A stretch of 29,539 bases of DNA from a virus, in IMG/VR virus record IMGVR_UViG_3300031227_000280, positions 1-29,539 of that record; one strand, 5' to 3'. This document shows, one piece after another, positions 5,469-12,882 of this stretch (positions within the stretch are counted from its first letter, which is position 1; the number at the start of each line of letters is the position of its first letter). A program made the position numbers and the translations under genes. Below the pieces are notes generated by a model. That model searched no databases. It saw only the letters and a list, made by a program, of their open reading frames with translations, and had not been told where the DNA came from.

Positions 5469-7891
5469 TTCAACTTTTCCATCTCATAAAGATTTTGCCC
5501 AATTTCCCAATCAATGGTAATGGGTAATCCCCTTGTCCATTTCCAGTAAGTTTTTTTATGAGATATTTCATTGACGATGTTAGTTAAATTATCTATTTCT
5601 TTTTCAGGCTCATCAAATAAAATGTTATCGTGAACCTGCAAAACAGGTAATGATTTCATTTTGTATTTATCTATAGCTATTATCGTTCGAATCAAAGTAT
5701 CAAGCAGATAATGAAATGAAGTTCCCTGAACAGGTGTATTTACTATTTGATTCCTTGAAAGAGTTGCCCTTCTTCTAAAACCAAGAGGAGTGCTCACAAA
5801 TCCATTTTCCTCATACTCAATGATTTTATCTTCCTGCCATCTTTGTATTCCATTATAAAATCTATAAAATTCATCCTGGCATTTCTTGACATGCCTTTCA
5901 GACAAGCCAAGATTTTGGGCAATATGGACATAATAAGAACCGTAGAGTAGGGCAAAAACAAAATCACCCTTAACCGCATCTCTCTCTTTTTTTGTAATTT
6001 TAGATTCATCTTTTTGATAAAGACGGCTTGCCCAATACCTATGAGGGTCAACACCTGATTTTAACTGAGCAATCAATCTCTTATCATTTGCCAGCATGGC
6101 TTGTACTGCCACTTCCGAACCCTTATGATCAGCATCCAATAAAAAATCATAACGAGGTATGAATATTTTACGAAATTCCCGCTGTTCCTCATCACGTGTT
6201 GGTACATTCTGTAGATTAGGACTATCACAGGACGAGCGAATAGTTTCTGCAACCCAAAGATTATAATTAGGATGAAGAAAACCATTTTTATCCACATATT
6301 TAACAATAGATTTAATATATGTTCCAGTCATTTTGCTATGCCCTTTGAAGTCCCGAATAGCATTAACAAAGCCAGATAATTCTGTTTCATCAAGAGATTC
6401 AAAAAATTCATCATTAACTTGAGGAGTTCTTTTTATCACCGTATAGCCAACAGGCTCACAATCGAGGATTTCAAAAAATACTTTTGCTAAATCCTCATCT
6501 GAGGCAGGATTAAAATTCTTACGATATTTAGATTTAAAATCAGACACAAATTCACTTTCATTGATTATTTTTAATGACTGCTCTCTTTTTCTTTCAGTCT
6601 CCTTTTTGAATTTTTTGTATGCTTCCAAATCTATTTTGATGCCGTTCTGTTCCAAACGAGACAGGGCTTTATTTCCTTCAAGAAGAAACTTATAGGCACT
6701 TTTAAGATTTTCTTCTTCGATAATTTTCCTATGTTTTTTATGAATCAAAATAGGGAACCTTGCATCGAGCCCAGAATACTTTGTTACTTTATCCAAAGGT
6801 TCATTTTCAATATTTTTAACATCAATTAAATCTTTATAACTATCCCCTGTTTCTTTATAGGCAAGAAAAGCCAAACTCTTTTTATGACGTCTCTCATCAG
6901 TTATGTGAGCAGACAAAATTGTATCCCCAACCCAGTTTTTCACACCGTGCCCGAATATAACTTGTGACCAATTCTCCTCAAATTTCCCGTTTTGTGCAAT
7001 CTTCCCTGATTTTGAACGAAGAAATTTGGATACAGCACCAAAAACATCCATATCCTTTGGTTTCAGTTTTATCACATATCCAATATCCTCTCGCCTACTC
7101 AAACTCATATACAACAATTCGGGGTTCCCAATAAAAGGATTTATTTGGTTTGTCTCATAATCAATTGAAACCTCTCCACTTCTACTAAATTCTTGAAGGA
7201 GTTTCAATATATTTGGTTTCTTTCCAACAAATATATTTTTACCTTCTTTCAACATTGATTTTGGAAAGGGTTCTTCTAAATAATTCAACCCAAAAGCAAG
7301 ATCATCATAGAACAAATCTAATATATCCCTATTTCGAAGAATATAAGCAGGATGATAATTCAACGAAACCCAACAGCCGTATTTTCTAACTGGATAAACA
7401 TCACCACGCACAAGACCAAAAGCATCACCAGATAGACCGGGAACTATGTCATGATCCTCAATGATTCTTTTGGACGCCTCCTGCCCAAAACACATTATTA
7501 ATTTTGGTTTATATTCTTTGATTTGTTGTTCAAGCCGGTCATAACAAAATTGGGTTTTTTCTGGAAGAAATTTAGCGCCACTAACGAAACATTGCTGTAC
7601 GTTCGTCCTTGCACAATCTTTATCCATATTTATATCAAAAGTTCTTAATGCGTTTCTCAATAATTTACCAGAGCGCCCTACAAATTGAATGCCCTCTAAA
7701 TCCTCAATTTTCCCAGGCGCCTCACCAATTATCAAAATCCTTTTGCCATTCTTTCCAAACGGAACCATTTTGGGACTTTGGCAATGTTTGTAAAGACCAC
7801 AAAGACGACAGGGATCAACTAAAAAGTTTCGGGTTTGTTTGACTATTTTCTTACCAGCTAATTCATTCGGATCAAAAAAGAAGTTTGGCAT
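5465..7891 (-). CDS. Uracil-DNA glycosylase-like domain fused to family A DNA polymerase
   Basis: 808 residues. Residues ~25-200 are a family-4-like uracil-DNA glycosylase. GEAPG is at 56-60, followed by KIED and GIQFVGRSG, the HPA motif is at 180-182, and four candidate 4Fe-4S cysteines lie at 28, 31, 101 and 116. Residues ~240-400 carry a 3'-5' exonuclease (IDYE at 243-246, NGKFEENW, YSGLD). The C-terminal half is a family A polymerase: motif A DADHKGSEVAV (Asp586), motif B with Lys and LLYGSYYV, and motif C VHDN (His754, Asp755). VHDN has Asn where many polymerases have Glu. The chain is probably the phage replicase. The fused glycosylase domain could remove or sense uracil at the fork; that is inference. 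The gene overlaps its downstream neighbour by ATGA. Confidence 0.9.
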   Translation of the reverse strand: MPNFFFDPNELAGKKIVKQTRNFLVDPCRLCGLYKHCQSPKMVPFGKNGKRILIIGEAPGKIEDLEGIQFVGRSGKLLRNALRTFDINMDKDCARTNVQQCFVSGAKFLPEKTQFCYDRLEQQIKEYKPKLIMCFGQEASKRIIEDHDIVPGLSGDAFGLVRGDVYPVRKYGCWVSLNYHPAYILRNRDILDLFYDDLAFGLNYLEEPFPKSMLKEGKNIFVGKKPNILKLLQEFSRSGEVSIDYETNQINPFIGNPELLYMSLSRREDIGYVIKLKPKDMDVFGAVSKFLRSKSGKIAQNGKFEENWSQVIFGHGVKNWVGDTILSAHITDERRHKKSLAFLAYKETGDSYKDLIDVKNIENEPLDKVTKYSGLDARFPILIHKKHRKIIEEENLKSAYKFLLEGNKALSRLEQNGIKIDLEAYKKFKKETERKREQSLKIINESEFVSDFKSKYRKNFNPASDEDLAKVFFEILDCEPVGYTVIKRTPQVNDEFFESLDETELSGFVNAIRDFKGHSKMTGTYIKSIVKYVDKNGFLHPNYNLWVAETIRSSCDSPNLQNVPTRDEEQREFRKIFIPRYDFLLDADHKGSEVAVQAMLANDKRLIAQLKSGVDPHRYWASRLYQKDESKITKKERDAVKGDFVFALLYGSYYVHIAQNLGLSERHVKKCQDEFYRFYNGIQRWQEDKIIEYEENGFVSTPLGFRRRATLSRNQIVNTPVQGTSFHYLLDTLIRTIIAIDKYKMKSLPVLQVHDNILFDEPEKEIDNLTNIVNEISHKKTYWKWTRGLPITIDWEIGQNLYEMEKLK

Positions 7892-7901
7892 TTGTCTTCG
7901 C

Positions 7902-8930
7902 CTATCCTTTTTCCACTTTATTCAAAGCCAAAAGACATTTAAAATTATTATCCTGGCTTCTACCAAATAGAGATTTTTCTTGAAATGAAAATAAATCACA
8001 ATTGTCCAGCATCACAGAAAAGTGGTAGGGATTCAATACAAACTTTCCTTTGGGGTAACGTTTACCAAAATCCAGAAATTCAGTAATTTCTGCCGTCGAT
8101 CCTTCATGCCGGACAACTATTGAGTCGCCCAATTCAATTTCACAAGTGCTTTCAAAACAAATTTCTCCAGTGAAGTCACCAACCTTAACTAATGCCTTTT
8201 TCAATTCATCTTTGGGAAAATCAATAAATTTCTTAATTGCAGGAAAGAACTTAGAAGTATCAGGGTAATCCCCCTCAATTAAATTACCAAAAAGAAGGGC
8301 ATCACCAAAATCGAAAATGACATAATTTTCACCAATGTAACTTCTTTTAATTTCGCCCATTTTAAGGAATGTTTTTGAAAGTTCTTGAGGAAGAGTTATC
8401 GAATCAAAATCTACCTCCAATTCATCCGGAAAAACATATCTTGCTATTCTCATTCCATCTGTTGCTTCAATAAATCTTTTTGTAATATGAACACCTGTCA
8501 ACTCTATCCTGGCAACTTTACTTGACAAAAAAGGAAGACACAATTTTGTGCCAACTGAAAAAGAATCCCCTGTTAATGAAAAACCATCTTCAATTTCGTC
8601 TATGATTTTCAGAAAATCGGGGTAATCGCCATCAACAACCGCAACTACAGCATTACTTTTACCACATTTTAATTTGACTTGATCATCACCAATCTCAATA
8701 TTAATTTCCTCAGCAGTCGAATTTCTAACAAAAATTTCAAACTGGTCAAAGGGAACAAGTAATTCAGATTCGGTTTCAAAAGGCAGAATTATACCAATTG
8801 AATAATTATATGCATATATATATTTTTTATCGAAATAGATACTTTCCAAGATTTGAGGTCTGTCTTTCCCTACCAAAGCGGGTTTTAAAATGGACAAGGC
8901 GTCTGCAAGATTTTCTCTATTCAATTTCAT
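7902..8930 (-). CDS. DNA sliding clamp (DnaN-like), copy 1
   Basis: 342 residues with the repeated beta-clamp architecture. DGDYPDFLK is near residue 100, LTGVHITKRFIEATDGMRIA contains the clamp TDGxR motif (157-161), LPQELSKTF follows, and the strand-loop FGNLIEGDYPD is typical of clamp domain III entry. The ring would tether the fused polymerase encoded directly downstream. A second, divergent clamp is encoded at 15987-17132. The ATG at 8928-8930 overlaps the upstream stop as ATGA. This copy lies in the operon with the polymerase and clamp loader, so it is the more likely replicative clamp. That assignment is inference; the fold call rests on motifs. Confidence 0.8.
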   Translation of the reverse strand: MKLNRENLADALSILKPALVGKDRPQILESIYFDKKYIYAYNYSIGIILPFETESELLVPFDQFEIFVRNSTAEEINIEIGDDQVKLKCGKSNAVVAVVDGDYPDFLKIIDEIEDGFSLTGDSFSVGTKLCLPFLSSKVARIELTGVHITKRFIEATDGMRIARYVFPDELEVDFDSITLPQELSKTFLKMGEIKRSYIGENYVIFDFGDALLFGNLIEGDYPDTSKFFPAIKKFIDFPKDELKKALVKVGDFTGEICFESTCEIELGDSIVVRHEGSTAEITEFLDFGKRYPKGKFVLNPYHFSVMLDNCDLFSFQEKSLFGRSQDNNFKCLLALNKVEKG

Positions 8931-9226
8931 TGATTTTTCCTTTCTTTTAAATCGGGGCCAGCAGACTTGCGTATTTTTGCTACAGCCCTTTCTTTATCCT
9001 TTTTACTTATACCAAGATGAAGGGCAAAATGTCTAACGGAATCATTTTTAAAATCTAATTTATTTGACAATCGTGCAAATTTTCTACCTACCTCATCTGG
9101 AATGGTTTTGTCCCTCATAAATATTTCATCGACTTCGGACAGATAAAACAATATAGCATCACTCAAAGAGTGTAATTCTCTGCACAATTTTAGTAATTCT
9201 TTCTTTGTTTCCTTGATGCCAGTCAT
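8927..9226 (-). CDS. Small helical protein, 99 aa, unknown
   Basis: No recognised family. It is nearly all helical and highly charged (MTGIKETKKELLKL ... KDKERAVAKIRKS). The frame is open further upstream to 9304, but that part overlaps the tRNA-like RNA. The internal ATG at 9224-9226 has AAGGAAAG just before it, so I use that start. It is coupled to the clamp gene by an ATGA overlap, suggesting a clamp- or polymerase-associated role, without direct evidence. Confidence 0.65.
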   Translation of the reverse strand: MTGIKETKKELLKLCRELHSLSDAILFYLSEVDEIFMRDKTIPDEVGRKFARLSNKLDFKNDSVRHFALHLGISKKDKERAVAKIRKSAGPDLKERKNQ

Positions 9227-9241
9227 CACTCTTTCCTTTTT

Positions 9242-9318
9242 AGGGGCTTCCTGGAATCGAACCAGTAACAGACAAATGATGCTACTAACTATCATGCCTG
9301 TCAAATCCTCACAGCCCC
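9242..9318 (-). ncRNA. tRNA-like RNA resembling a miniature tmRNA acceptor domain
   Basis: 77 nt lying exactly between two genes. GGGGCT pairs with AGCCCC, and a T arm (CTGG-TTCGATT-CCAG) precedes the 3' strand. There is no canonical D or anticodon arm. The 5' side reads GGATTTGACAGG, very like the GGAUUCGACAGG D-loop analogue that follows the acceptor stem in bacterial tmRNA. The centre forms one stem (ATGAT with ATCAT, extended by GACA with TGTC). No tag-peptide region is present. It starts with the same GGGGCTGTG as the tRNA-like RNA at 5158-5273. Function unknown. Confidence 0.45.
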
Positions 9319-9337
9319 ATTATTATTATTCATTTAC

Positions 9338-10003
9338 TTATTTCTTCTTCAAAAAATAACCATTATCCCGTGCTTCCATTACCCCCATATAGACTGAAAA
9401 CATACCACTTTCTCTTATAAGTTGTCTATGAGAGGATTCTGCAACATTCGGATATTTTTCTTCCAATTTTTCTGTTAAGAAATCAGTCTTGCCACCACCC
9501 TTAAGAAAAAGTTTAGCAAGATACTGACCACGGCTAAAAACTTCCTTTTTCGCCGGAGGTGATTTCACTACTTCCGGTGTACCTTTCTTCTTGGCAACTG
9601 CTTTTGGCTCCGATGTCTCCTCCTTAGGTTTTGACTCAGCTTTCTTTTTTGGTTTGGGTGGTGTTTCTTCTTCTATTATTTCTTCTTCGTCTTCTACTCC
9701 CACCTCATCCTCCTCTTCGGTTACCTCAGGTTCTTCCTCTTCAATAATTTCTTCCTCCACATCTTCTTCAGTTACCTCAGATTCTTCATCTTCAATAATA
9801 GTGATCTCGTCTTCGTTAAGATAATAGTCAAGACCCTCTTTCGTATTATCTGCATGGGTAATAATTTCACCTTCTAAACCGATTGCAACAACCGTACCTT
9901 TTAATTCACCCTCACCAGGGTCTCCTTCGAAAGAAACTCTCTTTCCAAGATATACCTTTTCAAGAGATTCTTTGTCGGTTTTTGGTTCTTTTACTTTCGC
10001 CAC
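9338..10003 (-). CDS. Acidic-linker protein with SH3/KOW-like N-terminus, unknown
   Basis: 221 residues in three parts. Residues ~15-72 look like a small beta-barrel (YLGKRVSF, then GTVVAIGLEGEIITH). Residues ~75-150 are a low-complexity Glu/Asp then Lys/Pro linker. Residues ~155-221 are a helical, probably winged-helix-like domain (RGQYLAKLFLKGGGKTDFL ... GYFLKKK). The start is GTG at 10001-10003, behind a perfect AGGAGG at 8 nt. It is the first gene of the leftward operon, directly after the promoter block at 10066-10115, so it should be made early and abundantly. I do not recognise the family. Confidence 0.75.
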   Translation of the reverse strand: MAKVKEPKTDKESLEKVYLGKRVSFEGDPGEGELKGTVVAIGLEGEIITHADNTKEGLDYYLNEDEITIIEDEESEVTEEDVEEEIIEEEEPEVTEEEDEVGVEDEEEIIEEETPPKPKKKAESKPKEETSEPKAVAKKKGTPEVVKSPPAKKEVFSRGQYLAKLFLKGGGKTDFLTEKLEEKYPNVAESSHRQLIRESGMFSVYMGVMEARDNGYFLKKK

Positions 10004-10065
10004 TTTTTTAACCTCCTAATTAAGATTTATGGAACTGGTAATTTTTAAAACTTTCAAAACATTTG

Positions 10066-10115
10066 CCCTTCACTTATATATATACGATTTTTTTAATCAA
10101 ACTCAAAAAAAGTTT
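10066..10115 (-). promoter_or_regulatory. Leftward promoter block A (copy 1)
   Basis: This is nearly identical over about 50 bp to the block at 11423-11473 on the other strand. On the minus strand it has TTGAGT (10101-10106), an 18-nt spacer and TATATA (10077-10082), then ATAAGTGAAGGG. The spacer contains an imperfect palindrome, TTGATT-A5-AATC. It lies 62 nt upstream of the first leftward gene. Confidence 0.6.
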
Positions 10116-10149
10116 GATTTTCTTCAAAATATGTGATAGGCAATACTTT

Positions 10150-10219
10150 TAATATCGTTTTCTATAGTGTTTATCCTAATTCTGGCAAGGTTTCTACATC
10201 AAGTACATAACAAACTATG
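10150..10219 (-). promoter_or_regulatory. Regulatory block B (copy 1)
   Basis: Two segments, CATAGTTTGTTATGTACTTG and TATAGAAAACGATATTA, are each identical to segments at 25463-25532 and separated by the same 33 nt. It lies upstream of block A for the leftward operon. The exact -35 and -10 boxes are unclear. It is probably a phage-specific or activator-dependent promoter. Confidence 0.5.
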
Positions 10220-10338
10220 CATCTACAAATCAAAACCCTTAAAAACAGTTTCTCGAATTGTGGTAAAACGGGCGGAAGTTCTTTCATTTTGATAAAAAGT
10301 TTATTTTATGCAAACAAGAATTCTATTAGACAAGAGAT

Positions 10339-10466
10339 GTACTGGTTTCATTCTGTTTTCATTTCTAAAAAAGAATTCTATTCTGACAAAATTTATTAGA
10401 CAAAAGTTTCATGTTTTTATTTTGTACCTGTTTCATTCTGATTTTATTTCTGATAAGAATTTCTAT
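10339..10466. repeat. Imperfect 43-bp direct repeat pair
   Basis: Copies at 10339-10381 and 10424-10466 both run from GTAC[TC]-GTTTCATTCTG to GAAT-TCTAT with scattered mismatches. Each is preceded by TTAGACAA. The stretch is gene-free and AT-rich and adjoins the iteron region, so it may be part of the origin or a decayed duplication. Confidence 0.5.
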
Positions 10467-10539
10467 GTTTTTGAGAAAACGAAGTTTTCAAAAGTTAGTA
10501 AAAAATCCCCTTATTTTTATTATATTTTTATTCTTATTA

Positions 10540-10578
10540 TTTACTTACTCTATTTACTTACTCTATTTACTTACGTAA
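10540..10578. repeat. Three 13-bp AT-rich direct repeats (candidate DNA unwinding element)
   Basis: TTTACTTACTCTA occurs twice exactly (10540-10552, 10553-10565), followed by TTTACTTACGTAA (10566-10578). The array ends 10 bp before the iterons. AT-rich 13-mers beside initiator-binding iterons are the classic layout of a plasmid or oriC-type origin. Confidence 0.6.
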
Positions 10579-10588
10579 ATTATAAACG

Positions 10589-10746
10589 ACATAAAGAAAT
10601 TTAATGTCGTACATAAAGAAATTTAATGTCGTACATAAAGAAATTTAATGTCGTACATAAAGAAATTTAATGTCGTACATAAAAAAATTTAATGTCGGTG
10701 CCTCGCATGCGCACGCATTAAAGGACATAAAGAAATTTAATGTTGG
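10589..10746. repeat. 22-bp iteron array, six copies (putative origin)
   Basis: Five tandem copies (10589-10698) have exact 22-bp periodicity, beginning ACATAAAGAAATTTAATG and ending TCGT. The fifth has one base change and ends GG. A sixth copy at 10725-10746 follows a GC-richer spacer (GCATGCGCACGC) and overlaps the end of the initiator gene. Each unit is an imperfect palindrome (ACATAAA with TTTAATGT), and 22 bp equals two helical turns. There are no unique spacers, so it is not a CRISPR. It is best read as a binding array for the adjacent RepA_N-like protein. Confidence 0.8.
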
Positions 10747-11246
10747 TTGCTGCTTAATTTTTTTATGTTTGTCTTAGATTTGCCTTTTTTGATGATGCCA
10801 TTTAATCTTTTGAATCCAAATCCATTTCCAACAACATCATGGACAAAAACCATATTGTTGCCCGATGTGTTCACTTCTCTGATTAATTTAATATTACGCA
10901 ATTCCTTGAAACATTTTCCAGTAGTTGGTTCGGAAACATTGAGATATTCTGAGGCTTCCTTTCGTGAACAAATCACATACGGAATGCCTTTCTTATCAAA
11001 CATTTTTTTATGGATGGATACTACTTTTCTGCCCCAAAGGAATTGATACAAATCTCTTGCCCTACCGCTTGCTGAAAATAAAGGCTCTTTTTGAAGCCAA
11101 TCATATGGAAATAACATCAACGGTTTATACCGGTCTAAATATTCTTGGAGCTGACTGCGCACCACATTTTTGACTTTGCCATTTTTTGTGAATTCATCAA
11201 ACTTTAAACTTTTGAATGAATTATTTTTAGTTTTTGTTAGTGGCAT
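10737..11246 (-). CDS. RepA_N-type replication initiator
   Basis: 169 residues from ATG 11244-11246, which has GGGGGG 6 nt upstream (the frame is open to 11381). Residues ~43-131 match the RepA_N initiator domain of low-GC plasmids: MLFPYDWLQKEPLFSASGRA, LYQFLWGRKVVS, the Asp-Lys-Lys-Gly turn, ICSRKEASEYLNVSEPTTGK (helix-turn-helix) and ELRNIKLIREV. RepA_N proteins bind iterons and melt the origin. The iterons lie immediately at its 3' end and overlap its last codons. The C-terminus is basic (KKGKSKTNIKK). This suggests a plasmid-like replication mode. The family assignment is from pattern recognition. Confidence 0.75.
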   Translation of the reverse strand: MPLTKTKNNSFKSLKFDEFTKNGKVKNVVRSQLQEYLDRYKPLMLFPYDWLQKEPLFSASGRARDLYQFLWGRKVVSIHKKMFDKKGIPYVICSRKEASEYLNVSEPTTGKCFKELRNIKLIREVNTSGNNMVFVHDVVGNGFGFKRLNGIIKKGKSKTNIKKLSSNQH

Positions 11247-11340
11247 TTTATACCCCCCGTTCAAGTATAGGCTCCGTAAGAAGAAAGATTGGAAGGGCAG
11301 GTACGGAGTAGCCTGCCCGTTTCGGCCGCTGAACCTATCC
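11247..11340 (-). promoter_or_regulatory. Structured 5' leader of repA, predicted pseudoknot
   Basis: On the minus strand GGGCAGG (11312-11318) pairs with CCTGCCC (11295-11301) around a 10-nt loop. The loop segment CTCCGTA is perfectly complementary to TACGGAG at 11272-11278, giving an H-type pseudoknot 25 nt before the start codon. Further complementary pairs (ATAGG/CCTAT, GTTCA/TGAAC) allow alternative folds. This is likely control of initiator synthesis, and hence copy number. Confidence 0.5.
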
Positions 11341-11386
11341 AATTTTATGAAGCTCCCCGGTAATATGTTTGCTCCATTCAATTTTA

Positions 11387-11415
11387 AATATACAAAACTA
11401 ATAATAGGAATACAA
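11387..11415 (-). promoter_or_regulatory. Promoter for the RepA_N gene
   Basis: On the minus strand TTGTAT (11410-11415), a 17-nt spacer and TATATT (11387-11392). Transcription would start about 130 nt before the repA ATG, leaving room for the structured leader. It is back to back with rightward block A. Confidence 0.55.
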
Positions 11416-11422
11416 GTATTTT

Positions 11423-11473
11423 AAACTTTTTTTGAGTTTGATTAAAAAAATCATGTATATATAAGTGAAGGGG
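11423..11473 (+). promoter_or_regulatory. Rightward promoter block A (copy 2)
   Basis: This is the near-identical partner of 10066-10115, in the opposite orientation. TTGAGT at 11432-11437, an 18-nt spacer and TATATA at 11456-11461, then ATAAGTGAAGGGG. It ends 10 nt before the helicase ATG, so it drives the rightward operon with a very short leader. The GATT-A5-AATC palindrome in the spacer is a candidate operator. Confidence 0.6.
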
Positions 11474-11483
11474 AAAAGGTCAA

Positions 11484-12836
11484 ATGGAAGAAACAATTTC
11501 TGAACATCTTCAGGATAGTCTAATATATCTTACCATAACGGATACTGAGTTTGCCAAAATTATTGGTGGGCAAGTTCCTGTGGAATTCTTTTCGTCTCAA
11601 ATTGCACAAAAAGTCTATGAAATTTCGAAACAATACATTCGGAAATTTGGAAAGGCTCCTGGCGATCATTTTCATGACGAAATTCTGAAGAAGATAACCA
11701 AAGTAGATGGGGGCACCAGAGAAACCATAGCCCGTTACCTCCTACATCTTGAAAATATGAGGAAACCAACCAAAGAATATGTTCTTGATCGGTTGCATAA
11801 TTTCATTCGCTCAAGGTCTTTAATTAATGCTTTGTATGATAGTGCTGATCTTGCTGAAGGTGGGAAAATAGACCAAGCCATCAATCTTTTACAAGAAGCA
11901 ACAAAAAAAGGAATTGAACAAGAAGATACTGGAATATCATTTTTTGAATATAAAGATGAAATAGCAGATGCCCCGGAGCGGGTTTCAATAATCGGCATAC
12001 CCCTACTTGACAAATATGTCAGGTTAGAAAGATGTGACCTTGTAACTATTGCCGGTTCAAAAAAGGGAGGAAAATCCTGGTTTGGCCATCATATTGCCAA
12101 AACGGCCTTATTAAAAGGTCTTAAAGTCCTCCATGTGTCCCATGAAAACTCGCTCCGGGAACTATTAAATCGTTATTACATGATGTTTGGCGGTTTGGTT
12201 GATGAGGAAAAACCCGCCAAAGTTTCTTATCGCATATTGGAAGATGGTATATTCAAAAAAGGAAGAATTTTAAGAGGCACAATTTATGATAAAGAACTTG
12301 TGGAGAAGGCTAAAAAAAGAATCAAGAAGTTTGAAGGCACTCTTCGCCTTAAAAAATATCCTATGGGGAAATGTAGCCCAATTGAACTTGGTACCTATAT
12401 AGATACTTTAGAAAATTTTCATGGTTTCAAACCAGATATAGTTATCACAGACTATGCCGACATCATGGCTCCGAATGATGCAAGCAAACAAACCAGAGAT
12501 TCAATTAATGAGACGTATATTTATTTGAAAAGGATTGCAGACGAAAAGAATTTGTTGATGATAACAATGACTCAGATTAATGATGAAGGAACTCAGAGTC
12601 TTCTTCGTCACGGTTATATGGACGGTAATTGCTTGGCTGAGGATAAAAGAAAACTTGCCAATATTGATAAAGGTTTTTTTGTGGCAAGGATTAGGGAACT
12701 TGAAATTTATGATGAGGCAGTAGTCGGTTGTTTTGCAAATAGAAACGGAATTCAAGGAGTAAAATCGATAATTGGACAGAATTTTCGTATAGGAAGATTT
12801 TGTTGTTATAACTATGAATGGAAGAATAGAAGATAA
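11484..12836 (+). CDS. Replicative DNA helicase, DnaB/gp41-like
   Basis: 450 residues. The N-terminal ~140 residues are helical like DnaB N-domains. The C-terminal RecA-fold ATPase has a P-loop AGSKKGGKSW (Lys197), a strand LKVLHVSHENS with the catalytic Glu, Walker B DIVITDYADIM near residue 320, MITMTQIND (sensor), and a C-terminal QNFRIGRF that can act as arginine finger. It unwinds the lagging-strand template as a hexamer and would work with the primase encoded at 24485. It is the first gene behind rightward block A, with AAGG before ATG 11484. The P-loop has SKKG in place of the common GxGK form but keeps GKS. Confidence 0.88.
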   Translation: MEETISEHLQDSLIYLTITDTEFAKIIGGQVPVEFFSSQIAQKVYEISKQYIRKFGKAPGDHFHDEILKKITKVDGGTRETIARYLLHLENMRKPTKEYVLDRLHNFIRSRSLINALYDSADLAEGGKIDQAINLLQEATKKGIEQEDTGISFFEYKDEIADAPERVSIIGIPLLDKYVRLERCDLVTIAGSKKGGKSWFGHHIAKTALLKGLKVLHVSHENSLRELLNRYYMMFGGLVDEEKPAKVSYRILEDGIFKKGRILRGTIYDKELVEKAKKRIKKFEGTLRLKKYPMGKCSPIELGTYIDTLENFHGFKPDIVITDYADIMAPNDASKQTRDSINETYIYLKRIADEKNLLMITMTQINDEGTQSLLRHGYMDGNCLAEDKRKLANIDKGFFVARIRELEIYDEAVVGCFANRNGIQGVKSIIGQNFRIGRFCCYNYEWKNRR

Positions 12837-12882
12837 AACATATAAACCAACTTTATTATGAGAAAAGAAAAAGGAAAATAAC

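Noticed and set aside
9226-9304. N-terminal extension of the small helical protein
   Set aside because: It would overlap most of the tRNA-like RNA, and the internal ATG has the ribosome site.
9591-9824. Serine-rich plus-strand frame
   Set aside because: Antisense shadow of the acidic linker of the 9338-10003 gene.
10217-10604. Short plus-strand frames in the region left of the iterons
   Set aside because: Phe/Tyr/Lys-rich translation of AT-rich repeats, no SD, and overlap with each other and with the 13-mers.
10589-10698. Possible CRISPR array
   Set aside because: The repeats are directly tandem with no spacers and lie beside an initiator gene; iterons explain them better.
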